Assembly (NCBI RefSeq): GCF_901000735.1
Contig: NC_081550.1
Location: 4,732,669-4,796,668, forward strand
Reading direction: 5' to 3'
DNA length: 64,000 nt
Source: Corylus avellana
Taxonomy: Eukaryota; Streptophyta; Magnoliopsida; Fagales; Betulaceae
Part shown: positions 22,890-35,106 of the stretch, in pieces
Layout: every line of letters begins with the position of its first letter
Numbering within the stretch: position 1 is the first letter of the stretch
Notes under the pieces: generated by a model
What the model was told of the DNA's origin: nothing
The model's database searches: none
What the model saw: the letters and a program-made list of their open reading frames with translations, nothing else
Position numbers and translations under genes: made by a program

Positions 22890-23215
22890 TTCTCTTATAT
22901 TTAACCAAGAGCCTTCAATTGTTCAAGACTGGCGCATTGCGGATCTCATCTTAGACTCTATTTCCTTACTCGCTTCCTCCTCTTGGCAGGCTAAGAAGAT
23001 TAACAGAAATGCTAACTTCTGCGCCTATTATGTGGCATATTAGGCCACAACTAAATCTCATTTTGGTTGCATTCTCACTTATTTTCCTCCTTCCCCCACT
23101 TTTGTCCTTTGTAGCGGTAAAGATCCCCCCCTTCTCCTTGCTGTTAACTGTTAAGGGTTTCTCCCTTCCTGTTGTGTTTATTTTTCCTTGCTTTTAATGT
23201 ACTTACAAAAAAAAA
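22890..23215 (+). mobile_element. LINE (L1-type) RNase H 3' end, degenerate
   Basis: The frame reads QDWRIADLILDSISLL ... INRNANFCAYYVAY and then a stop where tryptophan would be expected. The asparagine/alanine-rich segment with a histidine or tyrosine pair resembles the C-terminal RNase H region of plant non-LTR retrotransposons (the 'putative ribonuclease H' type). A short A tract follows at 23206-23214, as at a LINE 3' end. Only the last ~100 codons remain. Confidence 0.5.
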
Positions 23216-23266
23216 CCTATCATATCATATGATGAACTACATAAAAAAAATTAAAAACAAAAACAA

Positions 23267-23302
23267 ATATATATATATATATATGATGATGATGATGATG
23301 AT
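23267..23302. repeat. Compound microsatellite (TA)n(GAT)n
   Basis: About nine TA units followed by six GAT units. Confidence 0.9.
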
Positions 23303-23369
23303 CTACTGCAACTTTAAATGGACATTGGTCACTTTTTTGTTTTTCACTTTAACTTGGGAGGGAGGTTAA

Positions 23370-23487
23370 ATTTTTTTTTTTTTTTTTTTTTTTGATATGT
23401 CCGCACAAGAGGGAGGAGGGAGAATTCGAACTAATAACCGCCGCTTCATGAAGCTTGGTCCCTAGCCGATTAAGCTACCCCTTGAGA
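23370..23487 (-). mobile_element. SINE, tRNA-derived head with poly-A tail
   Basis: On the minus strand the element starts with GGGGTAGCTTAATCGGC (A-box-like), has TTCGAATTCTCC (B-box-like) about 50 bases later, and ends in GTGCGGACATATC followed by a ~24-base poly-A. Internal RNA polymerase III promoter boxes plus an A tail fit a SINE. A decayed relative lies near 45430-45553. Confidence 0.6.
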
Positions 23488-24479
23488 ACGGGAGGTTAAA
23501 ATTGTTGTGGGTTCTCGAGTAAAGCAATAAATCCATTGCTGTTGTGTTGATAACCAGATTAGACCAATTTGTAGTGGGAGTGGGACCCATTCAATTTCGT
23601 AACCCACAAGGTGATGAGTTTCCTGAGTCAAGGTCCTTTAATACATACAAAGCTTTGAAATATTGCTGTAAAAAAGCAATATTCACATGCAAAGCTACTG
23701 TTTTTACACTGCTTTTTGACTGGAAAAGAGACTTAAAACTGTGTTGAATGGGAAAGCCAGAAAACATGGCGTGTTGTGAGGTGTAACTTTCCACTTTCCA
23801 TGAAATTTCCTTCAACTTTCGTGGACATTAGAGGGAAATCTAGAAAAAAGGAGATGATGAATGTCCAAATTAGAGTAGTAGGGGTTGTAGACACATGTAC
23901 AAGTTCATTTTGTCGTCAGTTAGATTTAGTTTCTATAAATTATAAATTGTGCAGAAAGGATTAGAAATTTTGAATAGAATTTTGTATTTTTGTGTATCAA
24001 ACTGTGTAAAAAAAAGGTATATTTATAATTAAATAATGCAAGTTAAAATAGAAAATACAATTAAGTAATTAATGAACAATATTACATAGTAAAATCAACC
24101 TATACAATAAACTATAAACCAGTCAAGCAAATACAAAATATACAAAAATATATTTTGAATATATTCTAAGACGGGTAATCAGGTTGGAAGCGGATTTGTG
24201 GACTCATATGGGTTTCACATAAATTTAATTGTAAATTTACTAATTCATTATATAGAGATAGATAAAAAAATAAAAATAAAAAAGATGAAAAAGTAAAAAC
24301 TAACTTTTAGGAGAGTTAGAATCTGCACATGCCCCTCATTTAAATTAAATATTTCATGTTGTGGGTCTCACATATTAAACGAGAGTTTGAATCCACATAT
24401 GAAAAAGAGTGTTAAAGTAATTATTAAATGATTAAATTTATGTATTTCTATTAGCTAAGCTTTTATGAGAAGTGGTGAT
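23488..24479. other. AT-rich, no gene recognised
   Basis: Around 23800-23850, TTTCCTTCAACTTTCGTGGA resembles the TNL upstream flank near 26560, so this may be a very decayed TNL promoter region. The TIR exon is absent. Other open frames are short and match nothing I know. Confidence 0.4.
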
Positions 24480-24765
24480 TTAATATGCATCATTATCATA
24501 AAAACTTAGATTTTGTAGATAAAGTACCACAAGAAGAAGCTTTAAAAAAAAATGATTTACATATATGATGGAGTTCAAATTAACATAATAAAGAAATTTA
24601 TAACAAAAAAATTTAAACAGTACTCATAACAACTCAAGAATTACATAAAAACCAAAACATTGTCAAATTATCACATCTTACTACTAATAAACAATATTTG
24701 GGGAAGTCCAAATCCATAAATTTTGGATTAAAATGTTATTGTCATTTTTAATTCTTGTAGTTTAC
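24480..24765 (+). pseudogene. Relic of TNL intron 1
   Basis: Matches pieces of the first intron of the TNLs in order: ATAAAAACTTAGAT, GATAAAGTACCACAAG, TTAACATAATAAAGAAATTTA, TAAACAATATTTGGGG and TTGGATTAAAATG. No exon survives next to it. This is the trace of a further TNL copy. Confidence 0.6.
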
Positions 24766-25560
24766 CAAATAGAAGTCTTCACAGGACCTTTATTATTTGA
24801 TGATATTGGCAGAGTGGAGAGAGTAACAGCTTGACTTCAACGAAGAGGAGTTGTATTTGAGTAGTGTCAAACACCACTTATGATCTCCCTCATCCCTCCA
24901 ACACTTGATTTGGATTGGAGGCACCATATCTGATCATCACTCATGCCTAACAAATCTCAAAGTATCGGACAGTTAGGACAAATAGTAATAGCATCTTAAA
25001 TGAGGTTGCTTGTAATTACTTGTGGTCTTAAGATCCCTCGACACACGCAATGGGCTCTGCCTGATTGGTACATTGTAATTCTATAAGTTATTTTGGTATT
25101 TTTTTATCACTTTAAGAATGATCGATCATAAGTTTAATAATAATTTGGAAGTCACATCATTCTTAAAATAATATAAGAGAAATTTCTAGCATTATTCAGT
25201 TAGTGAAATACACTTCAAGTCACTAGCAATTCAGCTTTTTTTTTAATTTTTTTTTTATTTTAGAAAAACACCACATTTTCAAGCCAAGGAATGTGGATTC
25301 TCACATCTCTCACATTCCAAACAAAAAGGATTCCCTCCACCAAAGTGCAAATTTAGCAAATCATTAGGAGACCTATAAACATGGGTTTGGTCTTAAAAAG
25401 AGAATAGGTAGTTCCTTTAATCCTAAGTCTATTTTTCAGTTTGCATTGGATACATTGTTCAGAACTGGGGAATAACAAGCACAGGGTTGTGGGAGAACTA
25501 GAGTGCTCTTACAATTAATGAGTTTTTCAATATCTCAGAAAAAAAAAAAAAAAAAAAAAA
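24766..25560. other. Intergenic with dispersed repeat at the end
   Basis: The segment from about 25345 (AAATCATTAGGAG) to 25540 is the repeat also present at 7770-8000 and 21940-22160. Contig F stops in a 22-base poly-A. Confidence 0.55.
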
Positions 25561-25660
25561 NNNNNNNNNNNNNNNNNNNNNNNNNNNNNNNNNNNNNNNN
25601 NNNNNNNNNNNNNNNNNNNNNNNNNNNNNNNNNNNNNNNNNNNNNNNNNNNNNNNNNNNN
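25561..25660. other. Assembly gap, 100 N (contigs F/G)
   Basis: Exactly 100 N following a poly-A tract. Confidence 0.99.
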
Positions 25661-26159
25661 GAGAAATAATCTCACATTGCCTGTGGACAAGATCTTAGGC
25701 ATGTTTATGAGGAATGTCCAACTCTCTCTTATGAAACCTATTTTATGATATGAGTTAAGCCTACAAATTTCTTTATTTTGAAAAAAAAAAAATTATTAAT
25801 AATAATTATTTTTTGCCTTTGTATGCCACTTCGTGGGACCCTTGGAAAGGCCTGCATCCTTTTTGATTCAATTGCCTACCGTTTGTTTCTATTACCATTT
25901 TTGTATTGACTTTTTCGTTTGGATTTTGTTGTTGGGAAGCCCACTCCATTTTATTTGTATTTGATTGTGTAACCCTTGTCCCATTGTTGAAAAAAAAGGA
26001 AAAAGAAAAAAGTTTATCTGATTAATTACACAAGATCTACTATGAGCCTAAAATGAGATTGAAGATCATCACAATCACATAAAACAATATTGTGACATCC
26101 TACTTTAAATAAAATATATTAATAATAATTATATATAGTAACCAAAATATAAGTAAAGC
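25661..26159. other. Intergenic, no gene seen
   Basis: AT-rich. From about 25990 it is the inverted counterpart of the outer end of contig C (to 12479), that is, the common TNL upstream flank. Confidence 0.5.
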
Positions 26160-26453
26160 ATGGGGGTGTTTGTTAAACAACACCCCACACCATGGCACTG
26201 TTTATGTGTAAAAAAAAAAAAATAAATAAAATAATGATTGATATGGAGAAATGAAATAGTGGCATTGGAAAGTAAAAAATTTTATTTTATAATGATTTTT
26301 TTATTTGAATAATAATAAAAGGTAAATGATATGATATAAAAAGTAAATGATTTAATGTAAAAGTAAGAATTTTTTTTTCTTAAAATGAAATGAATAATAT
26401 GGTGAAATACGAGAGAATGTAAAGGGTTGGTGTGGGATTTAACAAAGAAGGAT
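26160..26453. mobile_element. MITE upstream of the complete TNL
   Basis: The ends are GGGGGTGTTTGTTAAAC on the left and an imperfect inverse, GGGATTTAACAAAGAAGGAT, on the right. The interior (TTATTTGAATAATAATAAAA) is shared with 4217-4499. It is the orthologue of 12028-12309. Confidence 0.55.
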
Positions 26454-26745
26454 GGTAGCCTAGCTAAGATAAAGCACTTGTAATTTCCATGAAACTTCAA
26501 GTACGGCAAAATAATTACCTTAACTGGTGGACCCCGAATCCAACTAAATTTACACGACATTTCCTTCTACTTTCGTGGACAAGAGAGGGAGCATTAATGG
26601 TGAGTAACCTGCAAGTTTCCTTAATTATATTTATATATGTTAACCGCTTTTTCACAACGCGGAAAGCCTTTTCAATATAAACAATACCCAGGGCCAGAAC
26701 CTTGTTACAGAAACTGATCCAGCCTATTCTCAAAATCTGCAAATT

Positions 26746-29700
26746 ATGGCATTGCTTTTAACAATGATGGTTTGCTTTAATTTGGTGTGTATTTTGGTTA
26801 TTGGCATCATGATCTACTTTCTAAAAAAGAGAAGACCAGCTTGTGTCTCTTCCATGGCATCCACGAGTACTGACATAGTCTCTTCGTCTTCTTCTTCAAC
26901 ATCTCCACAGAGATATGATGTTTTCCTCAGTTTCTACGGGGATGACACTCGCTATCATTTTAGCGACCATCTCCATGATGCTTTGCAACGGAAAGGCCTT
27001 TTCGTGTTTAGAGACGTTGAGAAGCTCGAGCGAGGAAAATATATTTCTGATGAGCTTCCAAAAGCAATACAACAATCCAAGTGTGGGATCGCCGTTATCT
27101 CTAAAAAGTACGCATCCTCTAAATGGTGTCTCGATGAACTTGCAGAGATGGTCAAATGCCCAGGGCTTAGAGTTTTTCCTATTTTCTACCATGTGAATCC
27201 ATCCGACATACGAGAAGTGAGGGAAACTTTTGCAGAAGCTTTTGATGGGCATGAAAAAGATCCCAAGGTTGACATTCAGATGATGTCAAAGTGGAGAGCT
27301 GCTTTGAGAGAAGTGAGCAACATGTCCGGATGGCACCTACGTAATGATAGCGATAGGTAACATTAAAATCTTTTCTTCTTTCAGCGTGAACATGAATAAC
27401 TTGAAAATTTCTGCAAAATAATCAAATTTTGTTCTAAATTTGTATCTTCATCATGATTTACTACACTAAAATTTGGCAGACTCTCCCATGGATTAACATG
27501 CGAAATTTTATTTAATTTCCTACTCCAACAGAATGACACCAACTTTCAGCTTGTTTGGACTTCGGGAAATTTTTAATTTTTGCCAACTCCAATGAAACTT
27601 CTAGTCTTTGTTTTTTTTGCCTCACCAACAATTAGCTGTGTATATTAATGGTGTGACAGAAGCATCTTTCTTTTCCTTTTTCTGTTTTTTTCCCCTACTT
27701 TCTTTTGGGGGGTCTAGCTTAATCATATATATATTGGCATCATCATCATCATAAAAACTTAGATTTCGTAGATAAAGTACCACAAGCAGCGATGATATGA
27801 AGAAGTTAAAAAAATAAAAATGATTTAGATTCTTGATTTTTTATTACAATTTCAATATTTGATTAGAATACACCCTTAAATAAAGAATATTTCAATATCA
27901 ACCAAATAAAAAATATACGAAAAATATTATATTCTAACAATGTGGTGAAGCTAAAATTAACATAATAAAGAAATGGGTTAAATACCTCAAACCTCCCTAG
28001 GGTTTAGCAACTTTGTTTTTTTCTCCCTGGGGTTTCACTTTTATCACAGGACTTCCCTCGGATTTTGATAAAGACCAATTTAGTCCATCCGTTAGTTGAC
28101 CGTTAAGACTAACACGTGGACCAATCAGATGTTGACACGTGGCACCTATTTAATTTTTTTTAAATTAACAAAAAAAATGTATTTTTTTTTAAAAAAAAAA
28201 TAGAAAAAAAAAAAGAAAAGGAAAAAACTGGGGGTGGCCGAGCCACCCCCTTGGCCATTTGGGGGTGGCTCGGCCACCCCCATGGAGCCTTCGGGGTGGC
28301 CGAAACCACCCCCAATGATGGTTGGGGGTGGTTTCAGCCACCCCCAAGGCTCCATGGCCACCCCCAAATAGCCACCCCCAGTTTTTTCCTTTTTTTTTTT
28401 TAATACATTTTTTTTGTTAATTTAAAAAAATATTAAATAGGTGCCACGTGTCAACATCTGATTGGTTCACATGCCAGTCTTAACGGTCAACTAACGGATG
28501 GACTAAATTGGCCTTTATCAAAACCCCAGGGGGGTCCTGTGATAAAAGTGAAACCCCAGGGAAAAAAAAATAAAGTTGCTAAACCCTAGGAAAGTTTGAG
28601 GTATTTAACCCTAAAGAAATTTATCACAAAAAGAATTAAAAATCATATATAACATGGTCAGATTACGTACATCTTATGAATAAACAATATTTGGGGGAGT
28701 TGAAATCCATAAATAATATTGGATTAAAATGCTATTGCCATTTCTAATTAACCATCCACAATCATGACCATTACACCAAGTCTTTGTTCATTTTAGCTCA
28801 CAAATTTAAATTTCGTGCAGAATTGCTTCAATTAACAGAAGCAGCATTACGTAGTAAATATATTTAATTGGTCTATTTGTGATATCTTTATCTTATAATT
28901 GTGAAGATTAAAGAAAAAAACAAATGACTATGAAAAAGGGAATGCAAGAAGCATACTAATAATTAAAGGACCTCGTAAAATTAGGCACTCTCTCAAACCA
29001 TTGAAGTTTTATAGTCAGGTGATAAAACATGGTTTTTTATTAGACCGCATGATGAACAGAGCAAATCAAACCTTAATTATGGTGCTATATCATAAATTAA
29101 GAATTTTCATTTCTCTGATGAATGCAGCCTAACATTGTAACTTATTTTGAGTTTTTTCTCTATATGGCTATAGCTGATCAATCTTTCTTACAGGTACGAA
29201 TCAAACGTTATCAAAGAAATTTGTAATAGTATATCTGATGGATTGAGAACTTCTAACTTCTCATTTGTTTCCGAGGAATTTGTTGGAATAAAACCCCGTG
29301 TGGAGGAAATTATGGCCTTACTTAGTATAGAATTGGATGAAGTTCGCTTTTTAGGGATTTGGGGGATGGGAGGAATTGGCAAAACAACTCTGTCAAAAGC
29401 CATTTATGAAGAAGTTTCTCATAAATTTGATGCTAGTTGCTTTATTGAAGAAACTAGATCTCTTAGTCTAGTTGATCTACAAAAACATCTTATTTCTCAT
29501 ATCCTAAAGGAAAGAGAAATAAATATTTGCAATCCAAGCAAAGTAATAAGGAGCAGACTACGTACTCAAAAGATTTTTATTATTCTTGATGACGTGGATG
29601 GAGAAAAACTAGAAGCATTAGCAAAGAGACATGATTGGTTTGGTCAAGGGAGTAGAATCATTATAACAAGCAGGGATCAACATTTGCTCAGGGAATATGT

Positions 29701-32307
29701 GGATAAGATCTATGAGGTTAAGGTGTTGAATGATGCTGAAGCTTTAAAACTCTTTAGTTTGAAAGCCTTCAAGAAACCCCATCCTGAAAAAAAATTTGAG
29801 CAATTGTCTAAGGAAATTGTGAATTACGCTGATGGCCTTCCTTTAGCTCTTAATGTTTTTGGTAAATTATCGCGTAGTAGAGAATTGAATGCATTGCAGA
29901 GTGTCAGGGATCTACTAAGAGAAAATCCCATTGCAGAAATTTTGGATAGACTAAAAATAAGTTATCATGGATTAGAGAATTCTCAGCAAAATTTGTTTTT
30001 AGATATTGCATGTTTCTTCAATGGAGCATTCAAACAACTCATCATATACAAACTAGAAGCTTTGGGTTGCTATCCGAACATCAATTTGAATGTTCTTGTG
30101 GAGAAATCTCTTATAACCATCTCAAAGTTCGGAAAATTGCAGATGCATGATTTGTTACAAAAAATGGGTCAAAAAATAGTTCATGATGAGTCTACGGAGC
30201 TTGGCAAACGCAGTAGATTGTGGCATGAAGAGGATGTCATTAGAGTATTGAAAAATGATAGTGTAAGTGGTTAGTCTTGACACAAACATAGAGAAGCACA
30301 TTTTTGATACTGATTCTTCTAAGTATTGTCAAATATTTCCACCATACTTACTAATTTAATTTTTGTTGGTTATTAGGGAACTGATGCGGTTAGAGGCATT
30401 GTCCTAAAATTGCCTTTACAGAAAAAAGAGCGAATAGATGTTGAAGCCTTCTCAAAGATGAAAAATTTGAAAATGCTTAAGATTAGCGGCACAGATTTAC
30501 ACAACACTAATCTGGAATGGCATGGAAATCCTTCGAATTTCATGAGCAATGAGTTATGCATCATGGAATTTTGGGGATATCCTTTCAAATCCTTGCTGGA
30601 AAATTTCCAATCCGACAATCTTGTTGTGCTCAAAATGCCTGGCAGCTGCATCGAGAAACTGTGGGTTGGAAGGAAGGTAAGATTTTGGCTTATGCATATT
30701 TAATTTATTCTTATTCTTCTTAGTCCTTTCACTCTTACTCATTTTATCTAACTATTGATTGGTCTATAACAGAGTTTTAAAAAATTGAAACACATTGACC
30801 TGAGTGATTCTCAAAACTTGATCGAGACACCAGATTTGAGCGGAGTCCCAAATCTTGAGACACTAAAGCTTGCTGATTGTACAAATTTGTCCAAGGTCCA
30901 CCCATCCATTGGATGTCTAAGACAGCTTAAAGAGTTGAGTCTAGACCGTTGCAAGCAGCTTAAGTGTCATCCAGTCGAGATCTGCTTGGAAAATCTTGAA
31001 ATTCTTAATCCTTCTGATTGTTCAAGACTTGACAAAATTCCAGATAGTGTGGGTAATATGACATCTTTGCGAGATCTTATTTTGAACAGGACTGCCATAA
31101 TAGAGTTATCACTATCATTTATGATGTTGTCGTCTCTTGAAACTCTCCGGGTATCTTATTGCTCAGGACTAAAGCCAATCACGAAGAGCCTGTTTTTAAG
31201 CTCTTTAAAAAGACTAGATTTGAGTTATTGCAATCTATCAGATGGAGCAATTCCTAGTGATCTTAGTTGCTTATCCTCACTTATAGATTTATTGCTGGCT
31301 GGGAACAAATTTACGAGAATACCAGATATGGCTCAACTTTCTCGTCTTTGGTATCTTGGCTTGGAAGATTGTACTTCGCTTCAAGTACTGCCGAAGCTTC
31401 CACTGGGATTAATCATCTTGAATGTAAGAAATTGTCCATCGTTGGACTTGTTTTATAAGGAAATGGAGATGTGGTGGAGTACAAATGAAAAATTAAGGAG
31501 CATTGATTGCTCTTTTCTACAAGCTTATTTTGATTTTGATGGAAAACCCTTCAAGATCCTCCATCTGCATCCACGAAGTTATTTATGGAGGTTGAAAAAT
31601 ATTGTGAGTCTCTTTTTTAACACGTACACTAAATTAAGTTATAATATTGTTTGTAATAGCTTAACATCTTTCTCTCTTCGGTTTTTATTTTACAGTACCA
31701 AGGGTTTGATGCTATAGCGTGCGGCCCTGCGTTGGTGGAATCAGGAATCCCAGAGTGGTTCAACGATGATAAAAGCACTAATTTGGGCTCAGCTGGGTCG
31801 TCGTCTGGGAAGGGGTATGCTCTTTTTATTGTTTATGAATTTCATGGCCCTGTCCCTCTCACTCATGGGAATTCGGATTCTACAACATTTGATGGCAGTA
31901 ATAGTAATTTTCCCAACTTTGTTTGTCAATTTCAATATCAAGGCAATGAAGTTGATGTTACAATACCGTTTTTCTTTTGTGCCCCTGGAGTCCCTTCTGT
32001 TGGGCCAAACAAATTTTGGGTGTATATACCATTTAAGCAGCACCTCAAGGGGAAATTAAGATATTTGTCTTCCACGTTCGTTGGTCGGAGATCCCTGGAG
32101 GCTTCAATTACAACAGGCAGCTTGAATGTTAAGGTAAAGGAGTATGGGACGCGTCTAGTATGTGATGAGCATGATGCTTCAGAGTTGTACCAAGGTCTGA
32201 AAAGCATTTCTCCACGTGCTTCGGATTTCATAAGAAGTTCATGGCATTCATCAAGTGATCCAATGTTCTTTGTCCACGGCCGTATTATTAATAAAGTTCG
32301 TCATTAG
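26746..32307 (+). CDS. TIR-NBS-LRR receptor with N-terminal hydrophobic segment (complete)
   Basis: Five inferred exons, all GT-AG and in phase: 26746-27356, 29194-30262, 30377-30676, 30773-31603, 31696-32307, giving 1,140 residues. Residues 3-25 are hydrophobic and followed by KKRR, a possible signal anchor. TIR from ~57 to 200: DVFLSFYGDD, catalytic glutamate ~131 in WCLDELAEM; the usual RGED is YGDD. NB-ARC: P-loop GMGGIGKTT ~261, ILDDVD, GSRIIITSRD, GLPLAL, QMHDLLQKMGQ. LRRs: ETPDLSGVPNLETLKL, IPDSVGNMTSLRDL and others. A C-JID closes the gene (SGIPEWFND, SVGPNKFWVYIP). The role is effector recognition in innate immunity. An internal ATG (MASTSTD, residue ~37) would give a conventional TNL without the hydrophobic part. 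Intron 1 carries a 637-bp foldback MITE absent from copy D. Confidence 0.95.
27975..28611. mobile_element. Mutator-like foldback MITE in TNL intron 1
   Basis: 637 bases with terminal inverted repeats of ~190 bases (GGGTTAAATACCTCAAAC at the left and inverted at the right) and a GC-rich palindromic core at about 28224-28382 (GGGGTGGCC/GGCCACCCC). It is flanked by TAAAGAAAT at 27966-27974 and 28612-28620, a 9-bp target duplication. The TNL in contig D has a single TAAAGAAAT at 13621-13629, the empty site, which confirms both ends. Confidence 0.93.
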
Positions 32308-34397
32308 AATCCAATTTGGCCATATTATGGTCTGCATTTTTTGAGAAAAAGCAAAAGGTATAAAATTTGACTCATAGGAAAAAGGTTAATGGGCATTAAA
32401 GAGAAAACAAAAAACGTTGATGTTTCCATTCCAGAGGATTAGATTCGAACTGACAAAGAAAAGGAGAAGCAAAGCACACAAATGAAGCGCGAGGTAGCGA
32501 TGGCGGCGAACACACAGGAACCAAAAATAGTGGTTTTTTGGTGTTTTTATTGTGAATAAAGCAGAAAAGAAGTCTTTTGCGGTGTTCTGACACTCTTTGC
32601 CTCTTTGGTGAGTCTTTAGATGCCATTCCCTAGTTGCTTAAGCCGCTTCCTGAAATCTTGTTGCCAAAAACCCTGTCAAGCTTCTTTAAGATTTTTGCAT
32701 TTAAAAAATGATTGCCAAATGCCAATCCACTTTTCTACCATTGTCATCATAGAAGAAGCAAATTTTTTCATCATAGTCTCGTATGCTTTTCTTTATTCTC
32801 TTTTATGTATTACCGATGCTTTTGCTTGTGCCATATGATTCACGGTTTAGATTGTTATAAATAATGATTTATACTAAAAGAGTATGACCTGGTGGCAGTA
32901 GATTTATTAAGGTAATTCCAGGATGTTGGTTTTCTATGGTATGCCTTGTTGGCCAGATCTTATATATTGTCGGCTTCTTGTTAACTGGTCCAGTGGTGTA
33001 ATTAGGTTAAATTTTTTGGAAAACCAGAAAATAGGACATGTGAATAACTTGATATGGGTACATGGTGAAGTAGGTTGTACTCGTACTGTATGTATTTTTA
33101 CTTTTTGTTAACCTATGGATTTAATTTGTCTTTGCTTTTGTTGGCTAGGCTTGGGACTAAGAGATATTTTGAAACCTGATTTCATAATGCCATTCATCCA
33201 CACATTGCCATTTTGAACAGCGTGTAGCATCATACCTCAAGACTCCAATTTACAAGTTTTACTGCTTATAACATGCAGGTTAATGGACTCTGGAGGATAT
33301 ATTGGAGTTGCTGCAGAGTCCACCTTTCTGCCAACAAGTAGATTCATTCACTTGTATAATAATTTGAAGCACCACCTACTGTGTCATTCATGTCATATTA
33401 GTAACTCTTATAATTTTAATATGCAAGTCAAATTCTGCATCTTCATCATGTTTGCTTGTTTCTGCTATTTTCCATATCAAATCATAGGGTGCTTAATTAG
33501 CGAAGTTTTGAATTATTTTTAGGGTAGAAGAAAGCTTGTCGGTTTGAGTTATTTAATTGTGTTTAGCAAGGTGACGTTGAGAACGGTCCTTGACACCATA
33601 GAATACTTACATATTTGTAAAAAAAAGCTTTTGTTGGATCCAAACATGTGAAGGGCTGGTATTGGTTTTATTCTTTGACTTCAAAAATAATAATAATAAT
33701 AAGATAGAAGAGAAAGGGTTTTATATTACCTTTATTTAGGAGGGTGTTATGTAATTTTCGTTTGGTTTATCCACTCATTAACTCATGGTTATTTTGTCAT
33801 TCCTCTTTTCTTACAGACAAATTTACTGTTTTGTCCTTCCTTCAAGGATTGAAGGATTCCGTTTATGGAACCCTGAGTCTAAGGAGTCAAGGGAAGACGA
33901 CAAGGATTCAAGATATAAATCTTGTAATCGAAATGACTCTATGGAGTAGAGGAGTCCCATTAGCAGAGATTCTGATTCCACTGGTGATTTTGGAATCGTA
34001 AATAATCATATACATTTTTACTAGCAACACTAAGACTTTACAACCAAAAAAAATAAATAAATAAATAAAATAGAATAATACTGAAATTAATTAGGGTGTT
34101 TAAAAGATAGGCGTGAAATTTATTAGTGTAGTACTGAAATTTATTTGGCAGCATGAAAACTAGCTAGGCATGCTTATTTCATTCGATGTACTAATTAAAA
34201 TGCAACACCTTTATTTTTTAAAAAAAAAATTAGATAACTTCTTTTTTATTGTGTTCTTTCATTTCTTCTTCTAATTCAATTTTTTTTTTTAAATTTTTTT
34301 TTTTTAAAGCATTCAACTAATTCCTGAATGTGTTTGGTTTGTTTCTAATAAATCCCTTAAGATAATGTTGATTCCTAAAAAGTTGCTCATTTTTCTT
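32308..34397. other. TNL 3' flank, paralogous to 17501-19412
   Basis: The beginning still matches the coding tail of the copy D gene (KSKRYKI, LIGKRLMGI) but is out of use behind the stop at 32305-32307. The 72-codon frame at 32620-32838 parallels 17618-17836. The exon-like segment after TTTTCTTACAG (about 33817) differs by 1 base in frame between copies, arguing against coding. Confidence 0.55.
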
Positions 34398-34753
34398 AGA
34401 CCTTATTAATTGTGTGTATTTTATTTTTCCATTAGTTTATATTATTATGTATTTAAGACGTCGTTATATTAAAATCTTGAATATTTACTTTGATTATTGG
34501 AATTTTTTTTTTTGTCAAATTTAATTTTACATAAATGCGTGAACACACATAGAGGATCATATATGTGTGTAAAAGTTCAGACTCCAAAAAAAAAAAAAAA
34601 AAAAATCCTAGTTCCATCCATGCCAATAGGACAATTGTCCTAACATCTACAATGAGCCTAGTTGCACCCCTAGTGATATACAATTGTCCTAACATCTGCA
34701 TTGCTCTGATATAGTGATATACCCTTCTTTAAATTCTTTAATTGTCCCATTTT
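34398..34753. other. Intergenic, no gene seen
   Basis: Poly-A and poly-T runs (about 34500 and 34586-34604). ATAGTGATATAC and CAATTGTCCTAACATCT are locally repeated. No coding frame was found. Confidence 0.5.
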
Positions 34754-35106
34754 CAACATGTCGGCTTTCAAGCACAAGGCCCATTGAGCGATCCAGATTC
34801 AATGTCACGCCTTGGTTAATTAAATTGATAATTTTTTAATCGGAGATTTTCAACGCTAGCAAGTTGCCGATCACAGATGACAACAGACTAAGAATCAAAT
34901 TCTTATTCATTTCTCATGTCGATTGCCAAGTACTTGTCTCTATCATCTAAATGTTAGCAAAGTGAGGCGATGCAATCAATTCATTACTTCTCAAGCCCTT
35001 AAACTTGAGGAAAATAATGTGTCATACTGTATTGAGTCATCCTCGAGTTTCACCCATAGTCATACATAAGGGGTATGGGAATGTTCCCTTGTTGACATGT
35101 CATTAC
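34754..35106. repeat. Repeat shared with 22268-22627
   Basis: Collinear with the end of contig E (GGCTTTCAAGC, TTGAGCGATCC, TCGATTGCCAAGTACTTG). It shows that contig E and this part of G descend from the same duplicated block. Confidence 0.65.

Noticed and set aside
23395..23487. Possible tRNA gene (A- and B-box-like motifs)
   Set aside because: No acceptor stem or cloverleaf can be drawn, and a poly-A tail follows, so a SINE is the better reading.
28146..28367. 73-codon frame rich in Gly/Pro
   Set aside because: Translation of the GC-rich palindromic core of a foldback MITE.
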